Assembly (NCBI GenBank): GCA_002163135.1
Contig: MAAN01000027.1
Coordinates: 1-64,000, forward strand
Reading direction: 5' to 3'
Length of the DNA stretch: 64,000 bases
Source of the DNA: Alphaproteobacteria bacterium 46_93_T64
GTDB lineage: Bacteria; Pseudomonadota; Alphaproteobacteria; Sneathiellales; Sneathiellaceae
Part shown: one piece after another, positions 35,143 to 44,733 of the stretch
Layout: each line of letters opens with the position of its first letter
How positions within the stretch are numbered: position 1 is the stretch's first letter
Position numbers and translations under genes: made by a program
The notes under the pieces: generated by a model
What the model was told of the DNA's origin: nothing
Seen by the model: the letters and a program-made list of their open reading frames with translations, nothing else
Databases searched by the model: none

Positions 35143-36549
35143 TTACTCTGCTTCTTTTACTTTGTCATTGTTATGTATGCCCAATGATTTCAGTTTTCTG
35201 TGTAATGCAGAACGTTCCATACCAACAAAAGACGCTGTGCGCGAGATATTCCCAGCAAATCTATTTACTTGTGCTTCAAGATATTCTTTTTCAAAGCGTT
35301 CCCGCGCATCCCTCAATGACAGCGTCATTATCTCTGTTTGATCTTTTTTACCTGACATCATTGAGTTTGATGCTCCAGCGTCAGACGGGATCATATCAGC
35401 AGAAATCACACTGCTCCTATCACCTGCTTCCAAAATCATGATTTGTTCTATCACATTTTTGAGTTGTCGGACATTGCCCGGCCACGTTGAAGCTTGCAAA
35501 GTAGCAATAGCATCTTCTCCAATTTTTCGGCGAGGTAGTCCTGCGCTCTTTGAAAAACGCTCAATAAAATATCTGGCAAGCGGCGCGATGTCCTCAGGAC
35601 GTTCACGAAGCGGAGGCAAATGAAGTGGAACAACACTTAAGCGGTGGTACAAATCTTCGCGAAAACGACCTTGGCTCATAGCCTCTGTCAAATCCTGACT
35701 GGACGACGAAATTACGCGCGCGTCCACCTTCACCTTATCGCTACCCCCAACCCGCTGGAAAGATTGGTCTACCAGAACCCGTAGAATTTTTCCTTGAGTT
35801 TCCAGCGGCATATCAGCGACTTCATCCAGAAAAATAGTACCGCTATGGGCTTGTTCGAGCAAACCCCGGCGCGCGCCTTTTGTCGAATTAAGATGTCCCT
35901 CTTCCACCCCAAAAAGCTGAATTTCCAACAATTCCGGGGCCATAGTTGCCGCATTTAACACAACAAATGGTCCGTTTGCCCGCAAAGAATTGGCATGTAC
36001 CATCCTCGCCACAACTTCCTTGCCCGTCCCAGAAGGTCCCGTGACCATGATACGACTATTTGTTGGCGCAACGCGTTGAATGGACTGCTCTAGCGCTAAC
36101 ATTATATTCGATCGTCCGATTAAATCCTGAACGCTGTCACTGGATTTCTCTCTAAGTTCAACAATTTCCCGTTTCAATCGAGAGGATTCAAGGGCCCGCT
36201 CAACAACTTGCATCAGGCGATCAGATTTAAAAGGTTTTTCAATGAAGTCATACGCACCAATTTTTATGGTATTTACAGCAGTTTCTATATTTCCGTGTCC
36301 AGAAATCATTATTACGGGAAGATCGGCAGATTTTTTTCTTATTTCCTGCAAGATTTCAATGCCATCAAGCTGACTGCCTCTCAACCAGATATCCAGAATG
36401 ACAAGACTGGGCCTACGGTTTGCGATAGCCGCTAAGGCTTCATCACTGTTACCGGCTTCTCTGGTCTCATAACCATCATCCTCCAGAATACCTGCAATCA
36501 ATTCCCGAATGTCGGCTTCATCATCAACTATTAAAATATCCGCTGACAT
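35143..36549 (-). CDS. ntrX: Nitrogen-related response regulator NtrX
   Basis: 468 residues: receiver domain (1-120) with IVDDEADIREL, phospho-Asp near residue 54 in LVILDIWL, and Lys in FIEKPF; AAA+ domain with Walker A GPSGTGKEVVARMVH and Walker B GTIFLDEVADMPLE; C-terminal Fis-type helix-turn-helix (FAGNISRTASFVGMERSALH). The GAFTGA loop needed to contact sigma54 is missing: after QLFGVEEG comes HLNSTKGARRG. That is usual for alphaproteobacterial NtrX, which is thought to work with sigma70-type promoters. It is cotranscribed with ntrY, two bases away. Confidence 0.93.
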   Translation of the reverse strand: MSADILIVDDEADIRELIAGILEDDGYETREAGNSDEALAAIANRRPSLVILDIWLRGSQLDGIEILQEIRKKSADLPVIMISGHGNIETAVNTIKIGAYDFIEKPFKSDRLMQVVERALESSRLKREIVELREKSSDSVQDLIGRSNIMLALEQSIQRVAPTNSRIMVTGPSGTGKEVVARMVHANSLRANGPFVVLNAATMAPELLEIQLFGVEEGHLNSTKGARRGLLEQAHSGTIFLDEVADMPLETQGKILRVLVDQSFQRVGGSDKVKVDARVISSSSQDLTEAMSQGRFREDLYHRLSVVPLHLPPLRERPEDIAPLARYFIERFSKSAGLPRRKIGEDAIATLQASTWPGNVRQLKNVIEQIMILEAGDRSSVISADMIPSDAGASNSMMSGKKDQTEIMTLSLRDARERFEKEYLEAQVNRFAGNISRTASFVGMERSALHRKLKSLGIHNNDKVKEAE

Positions 36550-36551
36550 GA

Positions 36552-38765
36552 TTATTCATTCCCTGCTGCTGTGTGAGTTTCAATTTTATAAAACGCCACT
36601 TGTACTGTCGCTCCGGTGCCACTTTGGGCATCCATCAAAGCAAGATTTCCGCCATGTTCTTCCATGATCTTATTCACAATTGCCAATCCAAGACCGGTTC
36701 CCTTTTCACGGTGAGTTACGTAAGGTTCGGTCAGTCTGTTTCTATTTTCTTCTGGCAAACCCCTGCCATTATCCGTTATTTGGATTGTTACCAGAGCTTC
36801 ATTTTCGATTACTTTGATTTCAATCTTTCCGCCCGGCAACTGCTCTGGATCACCTGTGCGACCTTCAATGGAATCTGCTGCATTCTGCAACAGATTGGTA
36901 AAGACCCGCGTTACCTGCGGCACATCAATTTGGCACAATGACTGAGACAAATCCTCGTCCAAAATATATTCGATTTCCGAATGCGCGATTTTCTGTAAGA
37001 AAACAGATTCCTCTAAAACTCGCGTCAATCTTCCGGCCTTAAACTCCGGGGCGGGCATACGTGCAAAAGACGAAAACTCATCAACCATCTGCCCAATATC
37101 GCCTACCTGACGAATTATGGTGTCCGTACATTTATTAAATGTATCAATATCAGACGTAATTTCTTTAGCGTATTTGCGCTTTAGGCGTTCTGCCGCCAAC
37201 TGAATGGGTGTAAGTGGGTTTTTAATTTCATGAGCGATCCGACGTGCGATATCTCCCCAAGCAGCCATTCTTTGTGCTGAGACGAGCTCGGTTATCTCGT
37301 CCAGAGTAACCACGAAGCCTTCTACTCCGGCAGCTGAAATTTCCGCAGCCAATCTTACTAATAAATGTCTATGAGTGGGTGTTGTTTGAAGATGAATTTG
37401 ATTTTGAGCAATTCGAGAGGGTCTCTCTTGGACTTCGTGCAACAAATCCATCAGTTGTGGTGCAACTTGTTCTAGTGATTGCCCGATCATTTCCTCAGGT
37501 TCGACCCCTAATAAATTTCCAGCCGTTCTGTTTGGCAATGTAATTATACCGTTTTTATCAAGGCCAATTACGCCTGCAGATACGCCTGATAACACAGTTT
37601 CTGTGAACCGACGTCGATCATCAAGCTTCTGGTTTGTTTTTTCAAGTTCTTCACGTTGAGAGGAAAGTTCCCCCGTCATTTGGTTAAATGCCCGACTTAA
37701 CAAAGCCATTTCATCATAAGCTGAGTTTTCATCAACTTTCGTATCCAACTCTCCATCGCGAACTTTTTCAGCCGCGTTTACCAAGCCCTCAATCGGGCTG
37801 ACCAAACGCGATGAGATAGCAAGTGCAAACCAAACGGCTGCCAACACAACCATCAGCGAGATGATAATGAAAATGGCAGCAAATTGGATCTGAATGCCAA
37901 ATCCTTCTTCTTTCAATTGATTGTAATCTTTGGTTGCCCGCCGCGTTCGTTCCATATGCTCCAGAACTCGTGGATCAATGTAGCGGCTTACAAACAAATA
38001 CCCATCAAACAGCCCATCCAAACGAACCAGAGCTCGCACACGATCATCCGCTTCATTCGCGACGATGACCACATTGCTTGTCGCTGCTTTTTCAATCATT
38101 TCTGGCGACATCTGGTCAAACTCCACCAGAAAACTCAGACTTGATTGGGCAATAATATTTTTTGTGCCATCGAGGACAATGGCTTCACTCAAATTACGGG
38201 CGGTGACATGTTCTGTCAGAAAGCGATTAAATACATCCCGATTTTGAAGGACCCTGACAGGGACTCGGTTAATATCCGCCGCTATTCCCAAGACATCAGC
38301 ACGAATGTTTTGAATATGTTCCTTAATATAGGAATTAGCGACAGCCAGACTTTCAGACACTGCCATATTCACGGGATCTGAAAAGTGCTTTTGGAAATAT
38401 ATATTGAAAAAAAGTGCAGAAAACATAGCCACCATAAGGGCTGGCGCCACTGCAATTAACATAAACAAGCGAACTACGCGGCGATGCATGTTACTGCCTG
38501 CAGCCCCAATCTTTTGACGACGCCACATTCGAATAAGGCGCTGACTAACGATACCAGCCAATATCACCAGAATAACAAGGTCCAGAACTACCAACATTCG
38601 CGTAACCTGCGGATCATTTCCAGTTAACGATCCATAGGTTGCGACACCACTGGTAATGGCTAACAGGGCAACAGCCAACGAACTTTTCGGCCCAAGTCCT
38701 ATCTTCCGTGACCATTTTGTGATCATGGCACCAGGTTTCTGCACCATATGAGGTTTCTGCGTCAC
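36552..38765 (-). CDS. ntrY: Nitrogen-related sensor histidine kinase NtrY
   Basis: 737 residues from a GTG at 38765 (in-frame ATGs at 38747 and 38726 are alternatives). Three membrane spans lie before residue 130, followed by a periplasmic domain to about 295 and a fourth span (FIIISLMVVLAAVWFALAIS). HAMP, PAS (VLSGVSAGVIGLDKNGIITL), HisKA with the H-box IARRIAHEIKNPLTPIQLAA and HATPase with DNGRGLP and GTGLGLAIV follow. It phosphorylates NtrX and senses redox or nitrogen signals in this class. A 104-bp gap with a strong inverted repeat separates it from ntrC, so ntrYX may have its own promoter. Confidence 0.94.
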   Translation of the reverse strand: MTQKPHMVQKPGAMITKWSRKIGLGPKSSLAVALLAITSGVATYGSLTGNDPQVTRMLVVLDLVILVILAGIVSQRLIRMWRRQKIGAAGSNMHRRVVRLFMLIAVAPALMVAMFSALFFNIYFQKHFSDPVNMAVSESLAVANSYIKEHIQNIRADVLGIAADINRVPVRVLQNRDVFNRFLTEHVTARNLSEAIVLDGTKNIIAQSSLSFLVEFDQMSPEMIEKAATSNVVIVANEADDRVRALVRLDGLFDGYLFVSRYIDPRVLEHMERTRRATKDYNQLKEEGFGIQIQFAAIFIIISLMVVLAAVWFALAISSRLVSPIEGLVNAAEKVRDGELDTKVDENSAYDEMALLSRAFNQMTGELSSQREELEKTNQKLDDRRRFTETVLSGVSAGVIGLDKNGIITLPNRTAGNLLGVEPEEMIGQSLEQVAPQLMDLLHEVQERPSRIAQNQIHLQTTPTHRHLLVRLAAEISAAGVEGFVVTLDEITELVSAQRMAAWGDIARRIAHEIKNPLTPIQLAAERLKRKYAKEITSDIDTFNKCTDTIIRQVGDIGQMVDEFSSFARMPAPEFKAGRLTRVLEESVFLQKIAHSEIEYILDEDLSQSLCQIDVPQVTRVFTNLLQNAADSIEGRTGDPEQLPGGKIEIKVIENEALVTIQITDNGRGLPEENRNRLTEPYVTHREKGTGLGLAIVNKIMEEHGGNLALMDAQSGTGATVQVAFYKIETHTAAGNE

Positions 38766-38845
38766 GCAATCACCGGGACTGCATGTATTTGCAAAAGATC
38801 TAACCAGCTAATTTCAGTTCCCCGAGTTAAAGTTATAGTCTTATC

Positions 38846-38861
38846 TGCCACATTTGTGGCA
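38846..38861. promoter_or_regulatory. Inverted repeat in the ntrC-ntrY gap
   Basis: TGCCACA-TT-TGTGGCA has perfect 7-bp arms. It lies 81-96 bp upstream of the ntrY start and 9 bp past the ntrC stop. No T-run follows on the minus strand, so a terminator is unlikely. The TGC...GCA ends resemble, but are not equal to, NtrC sites (TGCACC-N5-GGTGCA); another dimeric regulator is equally possible. Confidence 0.5.
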
Positions 38862-38869
38862 TTTAAGCA

Positions 38870-40315
38870 TCACTTTATGCCGCGAACAACCTGAATATCA
38901 AGTTCTCTAATTTTTTTTCGTAAAGTATTTCGATTGAGGCCCAACAATTCCGCAGTTCTAATCTGATTTCCATTCGTTGCGTCCAGGGAAAGCGTAATCA
39001 ATGGACGCTCAAGTTCTCTTAGAATCCGTTCGTATAGCCCAGAGGGAGGTAGACTTCCCGGATGTGCAGCAAAATATTTTGAGATATGTCGTTCAATTGC
39101 TGCGCTGAAATTCTCATCTTCCGGAATGGCTTCAACACTAGGAGCACTGACAGCAGGTTGCAACTCCATCGCAACCACTTTTGCATCAATCACTTCTTCT
39201 GAATACAGGGCAATTAACCGTTGCACTAGATTTTCAAGCTCACGGACATTTCCGGGCCATTTGTGTTTCTTCAAGACTTCAAGAGCTTCACTGTCAATAC
39301 TCTTAACCGGCAGACCTTCACCTTGAGCAAGAATTAAGAAATGACGAACCAAATCAGGTATGTCTTCCGCCCGTTCCCGAAGAGGAGGAAGACGCAAAGG
39401 AACCACATTCAGACGATAGAAGAGATCCTCTCTGAACAGACCTTGCCTCACGAATTGTCGCAGATCTCGGTTTGTAGCCGCAACAATTCTAACATCTGTT
39501 TTCATAGGCGTACGGCCACCAACAGTCGTATATTCGCCTTGCTGCAAAACACGTAATAGGCGAGTTTGTGCCTCTAACGGCATGTCGCCAATTTCATCTA
39601 GAAAGAGTGTACCACCTTGGGCCTGTTCAAAACGACCGATTGCACGGGAATCGGCGCCTGTAAAGGCTCCTTTTTCGTGACCAAACAATTCAGACTCGAT
39701 CAGCTCTTTCGGGATTGCGGCCATATTAATCGCAACAAATGGCCCAGATTTGCGTTTTCCATATTCGTGAAGTGCTCGTGCCACTAGCTCCTTACCTGTC
39801 CCGCTTTCGCCTGTAATCATCACAGTGAGATCCGTTCCCATTAGACGAGCAAGTACACGGTATATTTCCTGCATGGCAGCAGACCGCCCAATAAGAGGAA
39901 TTTTGGTATCTTCATCCTCGTCAAGGTCCATGGTGTTTTTACGGACATTTTTCGGCTTGGAAAGCGCCCGTTCTACAACCTGTAACAGTTCTTTCAAATC
40001 GAATGGCTTAGGAAGGTAATCATAGGCGCCACGCTCCGTAGCCTTAATGGCAGTAAGCAACGTATTTTGCGCGCTCATAACAATAACAGGAAGTTCAGGT
40101 CGAATTTTTTTCAACCGCGGTAACAAGTCTAACCCGTTTTCATCCGGCATCACCACATCGGTGACAACCAAATCTCCGACGCCTTCCAGCACCCAATTGT
40201 AAAGTGTCGCAGCGTTACTTGTTGATCTGACCGTATAATTTGCGCGGGATAGTGCTTGATCCAATACTGTCCGGATCCCATGATCATCATCAGCGACTAG
40301 AATTGTTCCGACCAT
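38870..40315 (-). CDS. ntrC: Nitrogen regulator NtrC (sigma54 activator)
   Basis: 481 residues. The receiver has [18 protein letters not shown], phospho-Asp in [18 protein letters not shown] and Lys in YLPKPFDL. The AAA+ domain has [20 protein letters not shown], an intact GAFTGA loop ([13 protein letters not shown]) and [19 protein letters not shown]. The Fis-type C-terminus contains [20 protein letters not shown]. Unlike NtrX in the same cluster, it keeps everything needed to activate sigma54 promoters of nitrogen-assimilation genes. It follows ntrB by two bases. Confidence 0.96.
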   Translation of the reverse strand: MVGTILVADDDHGIRTVLDQALSRANYTVRSTSNAATLYNWVLEGVGDLVVTDVVMPDENGLDLLPRLKKIRPELPVIVMSAQNTLLTAIKATERGAYDYLPKPFDLKELLQVVERALSKPKNVRKNTMDLDEDEDTKIPLIGRSAAMQEIYRVLARLMGTDLTVMITGESGTGKELVARALHEYGKRKSGPFVAINMAAIPKELIESELFGHEKGAFTGADSRAIGRFEQAQGGTLFLDEIGDMPLEAQTRLLRVLQQGEYTTVGGRTPMKTDVRIVAATNRDLRQFVRQGLFREDLFYRLNVVPLRLPPLRERAEDIPDLVRHFLILAQGEGLPVKSIDSEALEVLKKHKWPGNVRELENLVQRLIALYSEEVIDAKVVAMELQPAVSAPSVEAIPEDENFSAAIERHISKYFAAHPGSLPPSGLYERILRELERPLITLSLDATNGNQIRTAELLGLNRNTLRKKIRELDIQVVRGIK

Positions 40316-40317
40316 TA

Positions 40318-41406
40318 TTATTCTTCTTTCGATTTCGGTACATGATAAACAGGAAGACGGATTAGAAAATGACCAACGGAAGCGCTGTTGTCATACTCAA
40401 TAATGCCGCCATGATCCCCAACGATTTTAGCAACCAGCGCAAGGCCAAGGCCGCTGCCCCCGGTTTTTGTTGTTACGAAGGGATCAAAAATATGGGGAAG
40501 CAATTCATCGGATATACCTGCCCCATTATCGCGCACCCCTACTTCCAAGGGGAGCTGAATACGTGCGGAATTTCCTGGCACTGTCAACCGCACGCCGGGC
40601 CGAAAAGCTGTTGTCAGAATTATCTCGCCGCCGTCTGTAGGTACAGCTTCAGCCGCATTCTTCACAAGATTAAGCAGAACCTGAACAAGTTGATCACGAT
40701 TGCCATAAACGTAAGGAAGCGAAGGGTCATAATGCTCAAGAAACTTGATGTTTTTCCCGAACCCATTTTGCGCGATCAAACGAACGTGTTCCAACACTTC
40801 ATGGATATTGACTGCGTCCCGCTCGATAGGTCGATCATCAGAAAAAGCCTCCATCCGGTCAACGATGGCACAAATACGATCAGTTTCGTCGCAGATAAGT
40901 CGGGTTAGCGCCCTATCAGCATCCGAGGCATTCATTTCCAGTAATTGGGCAGATCCCCGAATTCCTGACAAGGGATTTTTAACTTCATGGGCAAGCATCG
41001 CCGCCATTCCGGTTACTGATCTCGCGGCCCCACGATGCGTCAGCTGACGATCCATTTTCGACGCCATAGTCCGCTCTTCAAGTTGTACAACGACCATGTT
41101 ATTCTCAAACATGGAAGAGACTTGAATATTTACGTTTTTCGTCCCGGTTTTTGGCGTTCCGAGATCTACGCCATATTCTGAAACCCGATCTTTGCTGTCC
41201 CTCACCTGCTCAATCAATGACAGGAGCGGGCTGCCAAACGGTGCCAATTTATCGATAGTTGTTTTTTTCAGAATGTTGATTGAGGAGGAAAAGAATTCTT
41301 CACCGGCAGGATTTGCATAGGGAATAAATCCGTTCTCATCCACAACAATAATTGGATCTGCTAGGACAGAAAGGACACTTAAAGGATTGGGCATATCATC
41401 GGCCAT
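40318..41406 (-). CDS. ntrB: Nitrogen-sensing histidine kinase NtrB
   Basis: 362 residues from the ATG at 41406, one base after the dusB stop; longer forms starting inside dusB are rejected. A PAS domain ([20 protein letters not shown]) precedes HisKA with the H-box [18 protein letters not shown] and HATPase with DNGAGIS and GSGLGLALV. It is soluble, with no membrane span. Together with PII it sets NtrC phosphorylation. The dusB-ntrB-ntrC order is the nifR3-ntrBC operon known from alphaproteobacteria. Confidence 0.95.
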   Translation of the reverse strand: MADDMPNPLSVLSVLADPIIVVDENGFIPYANPAGEEFFSSSINILKKTTIDKLAPFGSPLLSLIEQVRDSKDRVSEYGVDLGTPKTGTKNVNIQVSSMFENNMVVVQLEERTMASKMDRQLTHRGAARSVTGMAAMLAHEVKNPLSGIRGSAQLLEMNASDADRALTRLICDETDRICAIVDRMEAFSDDRPIERDAVNIHEVLEHVRLIAQNGFGKNIKFLEHYDPSLPYVYGNRDQLVQVLLNLVKNAAEAVPTDGGEIILTTAFRPGVRLTVPGNSARIQLPLEVGVRDNGAGISDELLPHIFDPFVTTKTGGSGLGLALVAKIVGDHGGIIEYDNSASVGHFLIRLPVYHVPKSKEE

Positions 41407-41407
41407 A

Positions 41408-42400
41408 TTACGCGGTCTCAACTTTATGTTGGAGTGTGTCGTAGAAATTTTTAATTTCCTCTTTAACTTGTCGCCAATCATCCATACGAATAATTCGACT
41501 TCTAAATTCCTTGCCGCCTGACAGTCTTTCGGAATACCAGCTTAAATGTTTTCGAGCGACGCGAGTTCCAGCACGTTCTCCATAAAGATCGATAAGCCCT
41601 TGATAATGCTCGAGAACGATTTCCATCTGATCCTGAAGATTCGGATCAGATGACGTCTTCCGAGTTTGCAAATACTCAGCGACTTGAGAGACAAACCAAG
41701 GCCGACCATAAGCCCCACGACCCACCATCACACCGTCCGCTCCAGACTGCGCCATAGCAGTCTCTGCATCTTCAACAGTTTGTATGTCACCATTGGCAAT
41801 TACAGGAAGGTCGACGGCCTCTTTGACTGTCCTAATGAATGACCAATCAGCTTTCCCTTTGAAAAACTGGCAGCGGGTACGCCCATGAACAGTTAGCATT
41901 TTAATACCCGCATCCTCTGCAATCTTTGCAAGTTCCGGAGCATTACGACTTTCGTCATCCCAGCCTGTACGCATTTTTAGGGTCACCGGAATGTCAACAG
42001 CACCAACCGTGGCCCGTAATATCTTACCTGCGTGTTCCAGATCCTTCATCAAGCTGGACCCCGCCTGCCCTGATGTCACCTTTTTCACGGGGCAACCCAT
42101 ATTGATATCAATAATTCGGGCCCCCATATCTTCATTCAATTTTGCAGCTTCGGCCATAATGTCAGGATCACAGCCCGCAAGTTGAACTGCCATGATATGA
42201 TCATCTTGCTCATCTGTTTTGACAATACGGAGAGATCTGCGCGTCTCCTGAACCATGGCTTTACTTGCCACCATTTCAGAAAAGACCAATCCAGCGCCAA
42301 ATCGAGATACGATGCGACGAAAGGGCAAATCTGTAATGCCAGCCATAGGCGCTAGCAAAACAGGCATATCCAGAGTTATATTTCCAAGTTTAATGGTCAT
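41408..42400 (-). CDS. dusB: tRNA-dihydrouridine synthase DusB (NifR3)
   Basis: 330 residues forming an FMN TIM barrel: [20 protein letters not shown], the active-site Cys in [18 protein letters not shown], substrate loop [10 protein letters not shown]-like [30 protein letters not shown], and phosphate-binding [13 protein letters not shown]. It reduces uridine in tRNA D-loops. It is the first gene of the ntr operon; the upstream 130 bp shared with ispDF hold two copies of TTTTGTGCA. Confidence 0.94.
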   Translation of the reverse strand: MTIKLGNITLDMPVLLAPMAGITDLPFRRIVSRFGAGLVFSEMVASKAMVQETRRSLRIVKTDEQDDHIMAVQLAGCDPDIMAEAAKLNEDMGARIIDINMGCPVKKVTSGQAGSSLMKDLEHAGKILRATVGAVDIPVTLKMRTGWDDESRNAPELAKIAEDAGIKMLTVHGRTRCQFFKGKADWSFIRTVKEAVDLPVIANGDIQTVEDAETAMAQSGADGVMVGRGAYGRPWFVSQVAEYLQTRKTSSDPNLQDQMEIVLEHYQGLIDLYGERAGTRVARKHLSWYSERLSGGKEFRSRIIRMDDWRQVKEEIKNFYDTLQHKVETA

Positions 42401-42401
42401 T

Positions 42402-42437
42402 TTTTGTGCAAAATATAAATTGATTAACTTTTGTGCA
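42402..42437. repeat. Direct repeats TTTTGTGCA upstream of dusB-ntrBC
   Basis: Identical 9-mers at 42402-42410 and 42429-42437, 27 bp apart start to start. The first touches the dusB start region and the second contains GTGCAC. TGCAC resembles an NtrC half-site, so autoregulation of the ntr operon is conceivable but unproven. Confidence 0.35.
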
Positions 42438-42530
42438 CTTTATCCGCTTTCATGTTGCAGCGCAATAGCAATTTCAATAAGCGTGTGTATTTCTATTGAA
42501 CCAATTGGCTCCCCCCCTTAATGTCACGCT

Positions 42531-43673
42531 ATGACAATAATCGCCCTCATTGTAGCCGCAGGAAGCGGAAGTCGAACCGGTCTGGATTTTCCAAAGCAAT
42601 ATCTATCTATGGGAAAAGACACGGTCCTCTGCAAATCTGCCAATGCATTCCTGCAACATCCAGATGTAGATTACGTGCAGGTGATTATTAATCCAAATGA
42701 CGTTGATTTATATAAACAATCAACGTCACAGCTTGACGTGCTTCCCTGGATCGCTGGTGGCGAAACGCGTCAAATGAGTGTCGCTGCCGGACTTGATGCC
42801 ATTGCGCATCTTCAGCCGACAAAAGTCCTGATCCACGATGCCGCCCGGCCACTTGTCAGTAGTGATATAATAGATAGATGTTTAGAAGCCCTCGATTATC
42901 ATGACGCTGTTCTACCGGCCTTGCCTGCCATAGATACGCTCAAAACTGTCGAAGGCGATATTGTGAGCGGGACATTAAATAGAAATGAAATCGTTGCGGC
43001 TCAAACGCCACAATGTTTCGATTTTGAGAAAATACTGGCTGCCCACAGAGCAATGAAGGACATAGATGTTACAGATGATATTGCTTTGGCAGAACGCGTC
43101 GGTATCCCTATACGCTGGGTACTGGGCTCTGCAGAAAATAAAAAAATAACGACAAAAGAAGATATTCGTATGATCCGTTCTAACACCCTCACCGATATTC
43201 GAAACGGACTTGGCTTTGATGTCCATTGCTTCGCCCCAAACCGTGAAATGTGGCTTGGTGGGATAAAAATACCGTTTGAGAAAGGACTTAAAGGTCACTC
43301 AGATGCGGATGTAGCTCTACACGCTCTCACAGACGCAGTGCTAGGTGCTATTGGTGCCGGGGATATCGGAACACATTTCCCGCCCTCAGATGATAAATGG
43401 AAAGGCGTGTCATCTGACCGTTTTTTAGCGCATGCTGCTAAATTGGTAGAAGGTCATGGGGGCTTAATCAGCAATGTAGATTTAACGATCATATGTGAAG
43501 CCCCAAAGATCGGCCCACATAGAGAAGCCATGAAGGCTCGTATTGCAGAAATCCTGAATATCGATCCCACGCGTGTTTCCGTTAAGGGAACCACGACAGA
43601 AAAATTGGGGTTTACGGGACGCGGCGAAGGCATTGCAGCGCAAGCAATTGCAACAGTGAGATTACCAGAATGA
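42531..43673 (+). CDS. ispDF: Bifunctional IspD-IspF enzyme of the MEP isoprenoid pathway
   Basis: 380 residues. The IspD half (about 1-220) begins IIALIVAAGSGSRTGLDFPK and has LIHDAARPLVS and TPQCFDFEKI. The IspF half (about 225-380) has GLGFDVHCF, GHSDADVALHALTDAVLGAI and TTEKLGFTGRGEGIAAQA, including the Asp-x-His zinc ligands. It makes CDP-ME from MEP and CTP, and later cyclises CDP-ME2P to MEcPP. The fusion is typical of alphaproteobacteria. No good ribosome-binding site precedes the ATG; the upstream sequence is C-rich. Confidence 0.95.
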   Translation: MTIIALIVAAGSGSRTGLDFPKQYLSMGKDTVLCKSANAFLQHPDVDYVQVIINPNDVDLYKQSTSQLDVLPWIAGGETRQMSVAAGLDAIAHLQPTKVLIHDAARPLVSSDIIDRCLEALDYHDAVLPALPAIDTLKTVEGDIVSGTLNRNEIVAAQTPQCFDFEKILAAHRAMKDIDVTDDIALAERVGIPIRWVLGSAENKKITTKEDIRMIRSNTLTDIRNGLGFDVHCFAPNREMWLGGIKIPFEKGLKGHSDADVALHALTDAVLGAIGAGDIGTHFPPSDDKWKGVSSDRFLAHAAKLVEGHGGLISNVDLTIICEAPKIGPHREAMKARIAEILNIDPTRVSVKGTTTEKLGFTGRGEGIAAQAIATVRLPE

Positions 43674-44149
43674 TTGCACCTAAAAGTATTTCGAACGGCC
43701 ATCCGGCGGTTATCCTCGCTACGTGGTTCTGGAGCGGCCTAAGCCCTAAAGCTCCGGGCACGATGGGATCACTCGCCGCCCTTCCGTTCGGATATTTGTT
43801 ATATTATTTTGGCGGACAACTTTTGCTGCTGGAAGGCATAATTGTCGTTTTCATGGTTGGCCTCTGGTCAACACATATCTACCTCACTCGATCTGGTAAA
43901 TCAGATCCCGGCGAGGTGGTTATTGATGAGGTTGCAGGCCAATGGCTCCCCCTCCTCGTTGCTGGAAGTGATCCCCTTCTCTATCTGCTCAGCTTCGCAT
44001 TGTTCCGTTTGTTCGACATCTGGAAACCGTTTCCAATCAGTTGGCTTGATAAAAATGTAAAAGGTGCGTTTGGCGTAATGATTGATGACATTTTGGCGGG
44101 TCTCATCGCGTTGGGTGTTCTAATAATTATAATTGAGGTTCTACCATGA
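43670..44149 (+). CDS. pgpA: Phosphatidylglycerophosphatase A
   Basis: 159 residues, coupled by ATGA overlaps to both neighbours. Motifs: SPKAPGTMGSLAALPFGYLL, GEVVIDEVAGQWLPLLVAGS with the acidic metal ligands, and LFRLFDIWKPFPISWLDK. About three membrane spans are present. It dephosphorylates phosphatidylglycerophosphate to phosphatidylglycerol at the inner membrane. Confidence 0.93.
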   Translation: MIAPKSISNGHPAVILATWFWSGLSPKAPGTMGSLAALPFGYLLYYFGGQLLLLEGIIVVFMVGLWSTHIYLTRSGKSDPGEVVIDEVAGQWLPLLVAGSDPLLYLLSFALFRLFDIWKPFPISWLDKNVKGAFGVMIDDILAGLIALGVLIIIIEVLP

Positions 44150-44652
44150 GTATCTTACCGCAAAATATTGCAACTTTGGCCGCTGAGGTTATCACTGCAG
44201 CTAAAACCAAAGACTGGTATGTTGCAACGGCTGAGAGTTGTACAGGTGGTTTAATTGGTGGCGCCCTAACAGACGTTGCAGGGTCCTCCTCAGCCGTTGA
44301 TCGCGGCTTTATCACTTATACTAACAAAGCAAAAATGCAGGTTTTAGGCGTCAAATCAGACACTCTTCGCGCTGTTGGTGCTGTAGCAGAAGCAACAGCG
44401 CGTGAAATGGCGCTTGGGGCGATCGCTCAATCCGCATCCCATGTTGCTGTTGCTGTCACCGGCATTGCAGGACCTGGCGGGACAACCGATAAACCTGGGG
44501 GCCGTGTTCATCTCGCAACCGCCACTCGTAATGGGGTTTCTGAACATAGGCAAATGGATTATGGCGACATCGGCCGTGATGAAGTCCGACTTGCAACAAT
44601 TGCGACAGCGCTTGAGATGTTAATCCAGGCAATTGAAACCGCAGAGACTTAA
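44146..44652 (+). CDS. pncC: CinA C-terminal domain protein / NMN amidase (PncC)
   Basis: 168 residues consisting only of the CinA C-terminal domain, with no N-terminal MoCF-like domain. The active-site stretch TAESCTGGLIGGALTDVAGS with the catalytic Ser and GIAGPGGTTDKPGGRVHLA are intact. It deamidates nicotinamide mononucleotide to nicotinate mononucleotide in NAD salvage. It overlaps pgpA by ATGA and ends the ispDF-pgpA-pncC set. Confidence 0.92.
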   Translation: MSILPQNIATLAAEVITAAKTKDWYVATAESCTGGLIGGALTDVAGSSSAVDRGFITYTNKAKMQVLGVKSDTLRAVGAVAEATAREMALGAIAQSASHVAVAVTGIAGPGGTTDKPGGRVHLATATRNGVSEHRQMDYGDIGRDEVRLATIATALEMLIQAIETAET

Positions 44653-44733
44653 GCCGCTTTTCAATTGGAATTTCAGCTTCTTTTGTTTAGGAAGAAGAAA
44701 AGTAATGTGCAAATCCCTGAAGGAAAATGGAAT

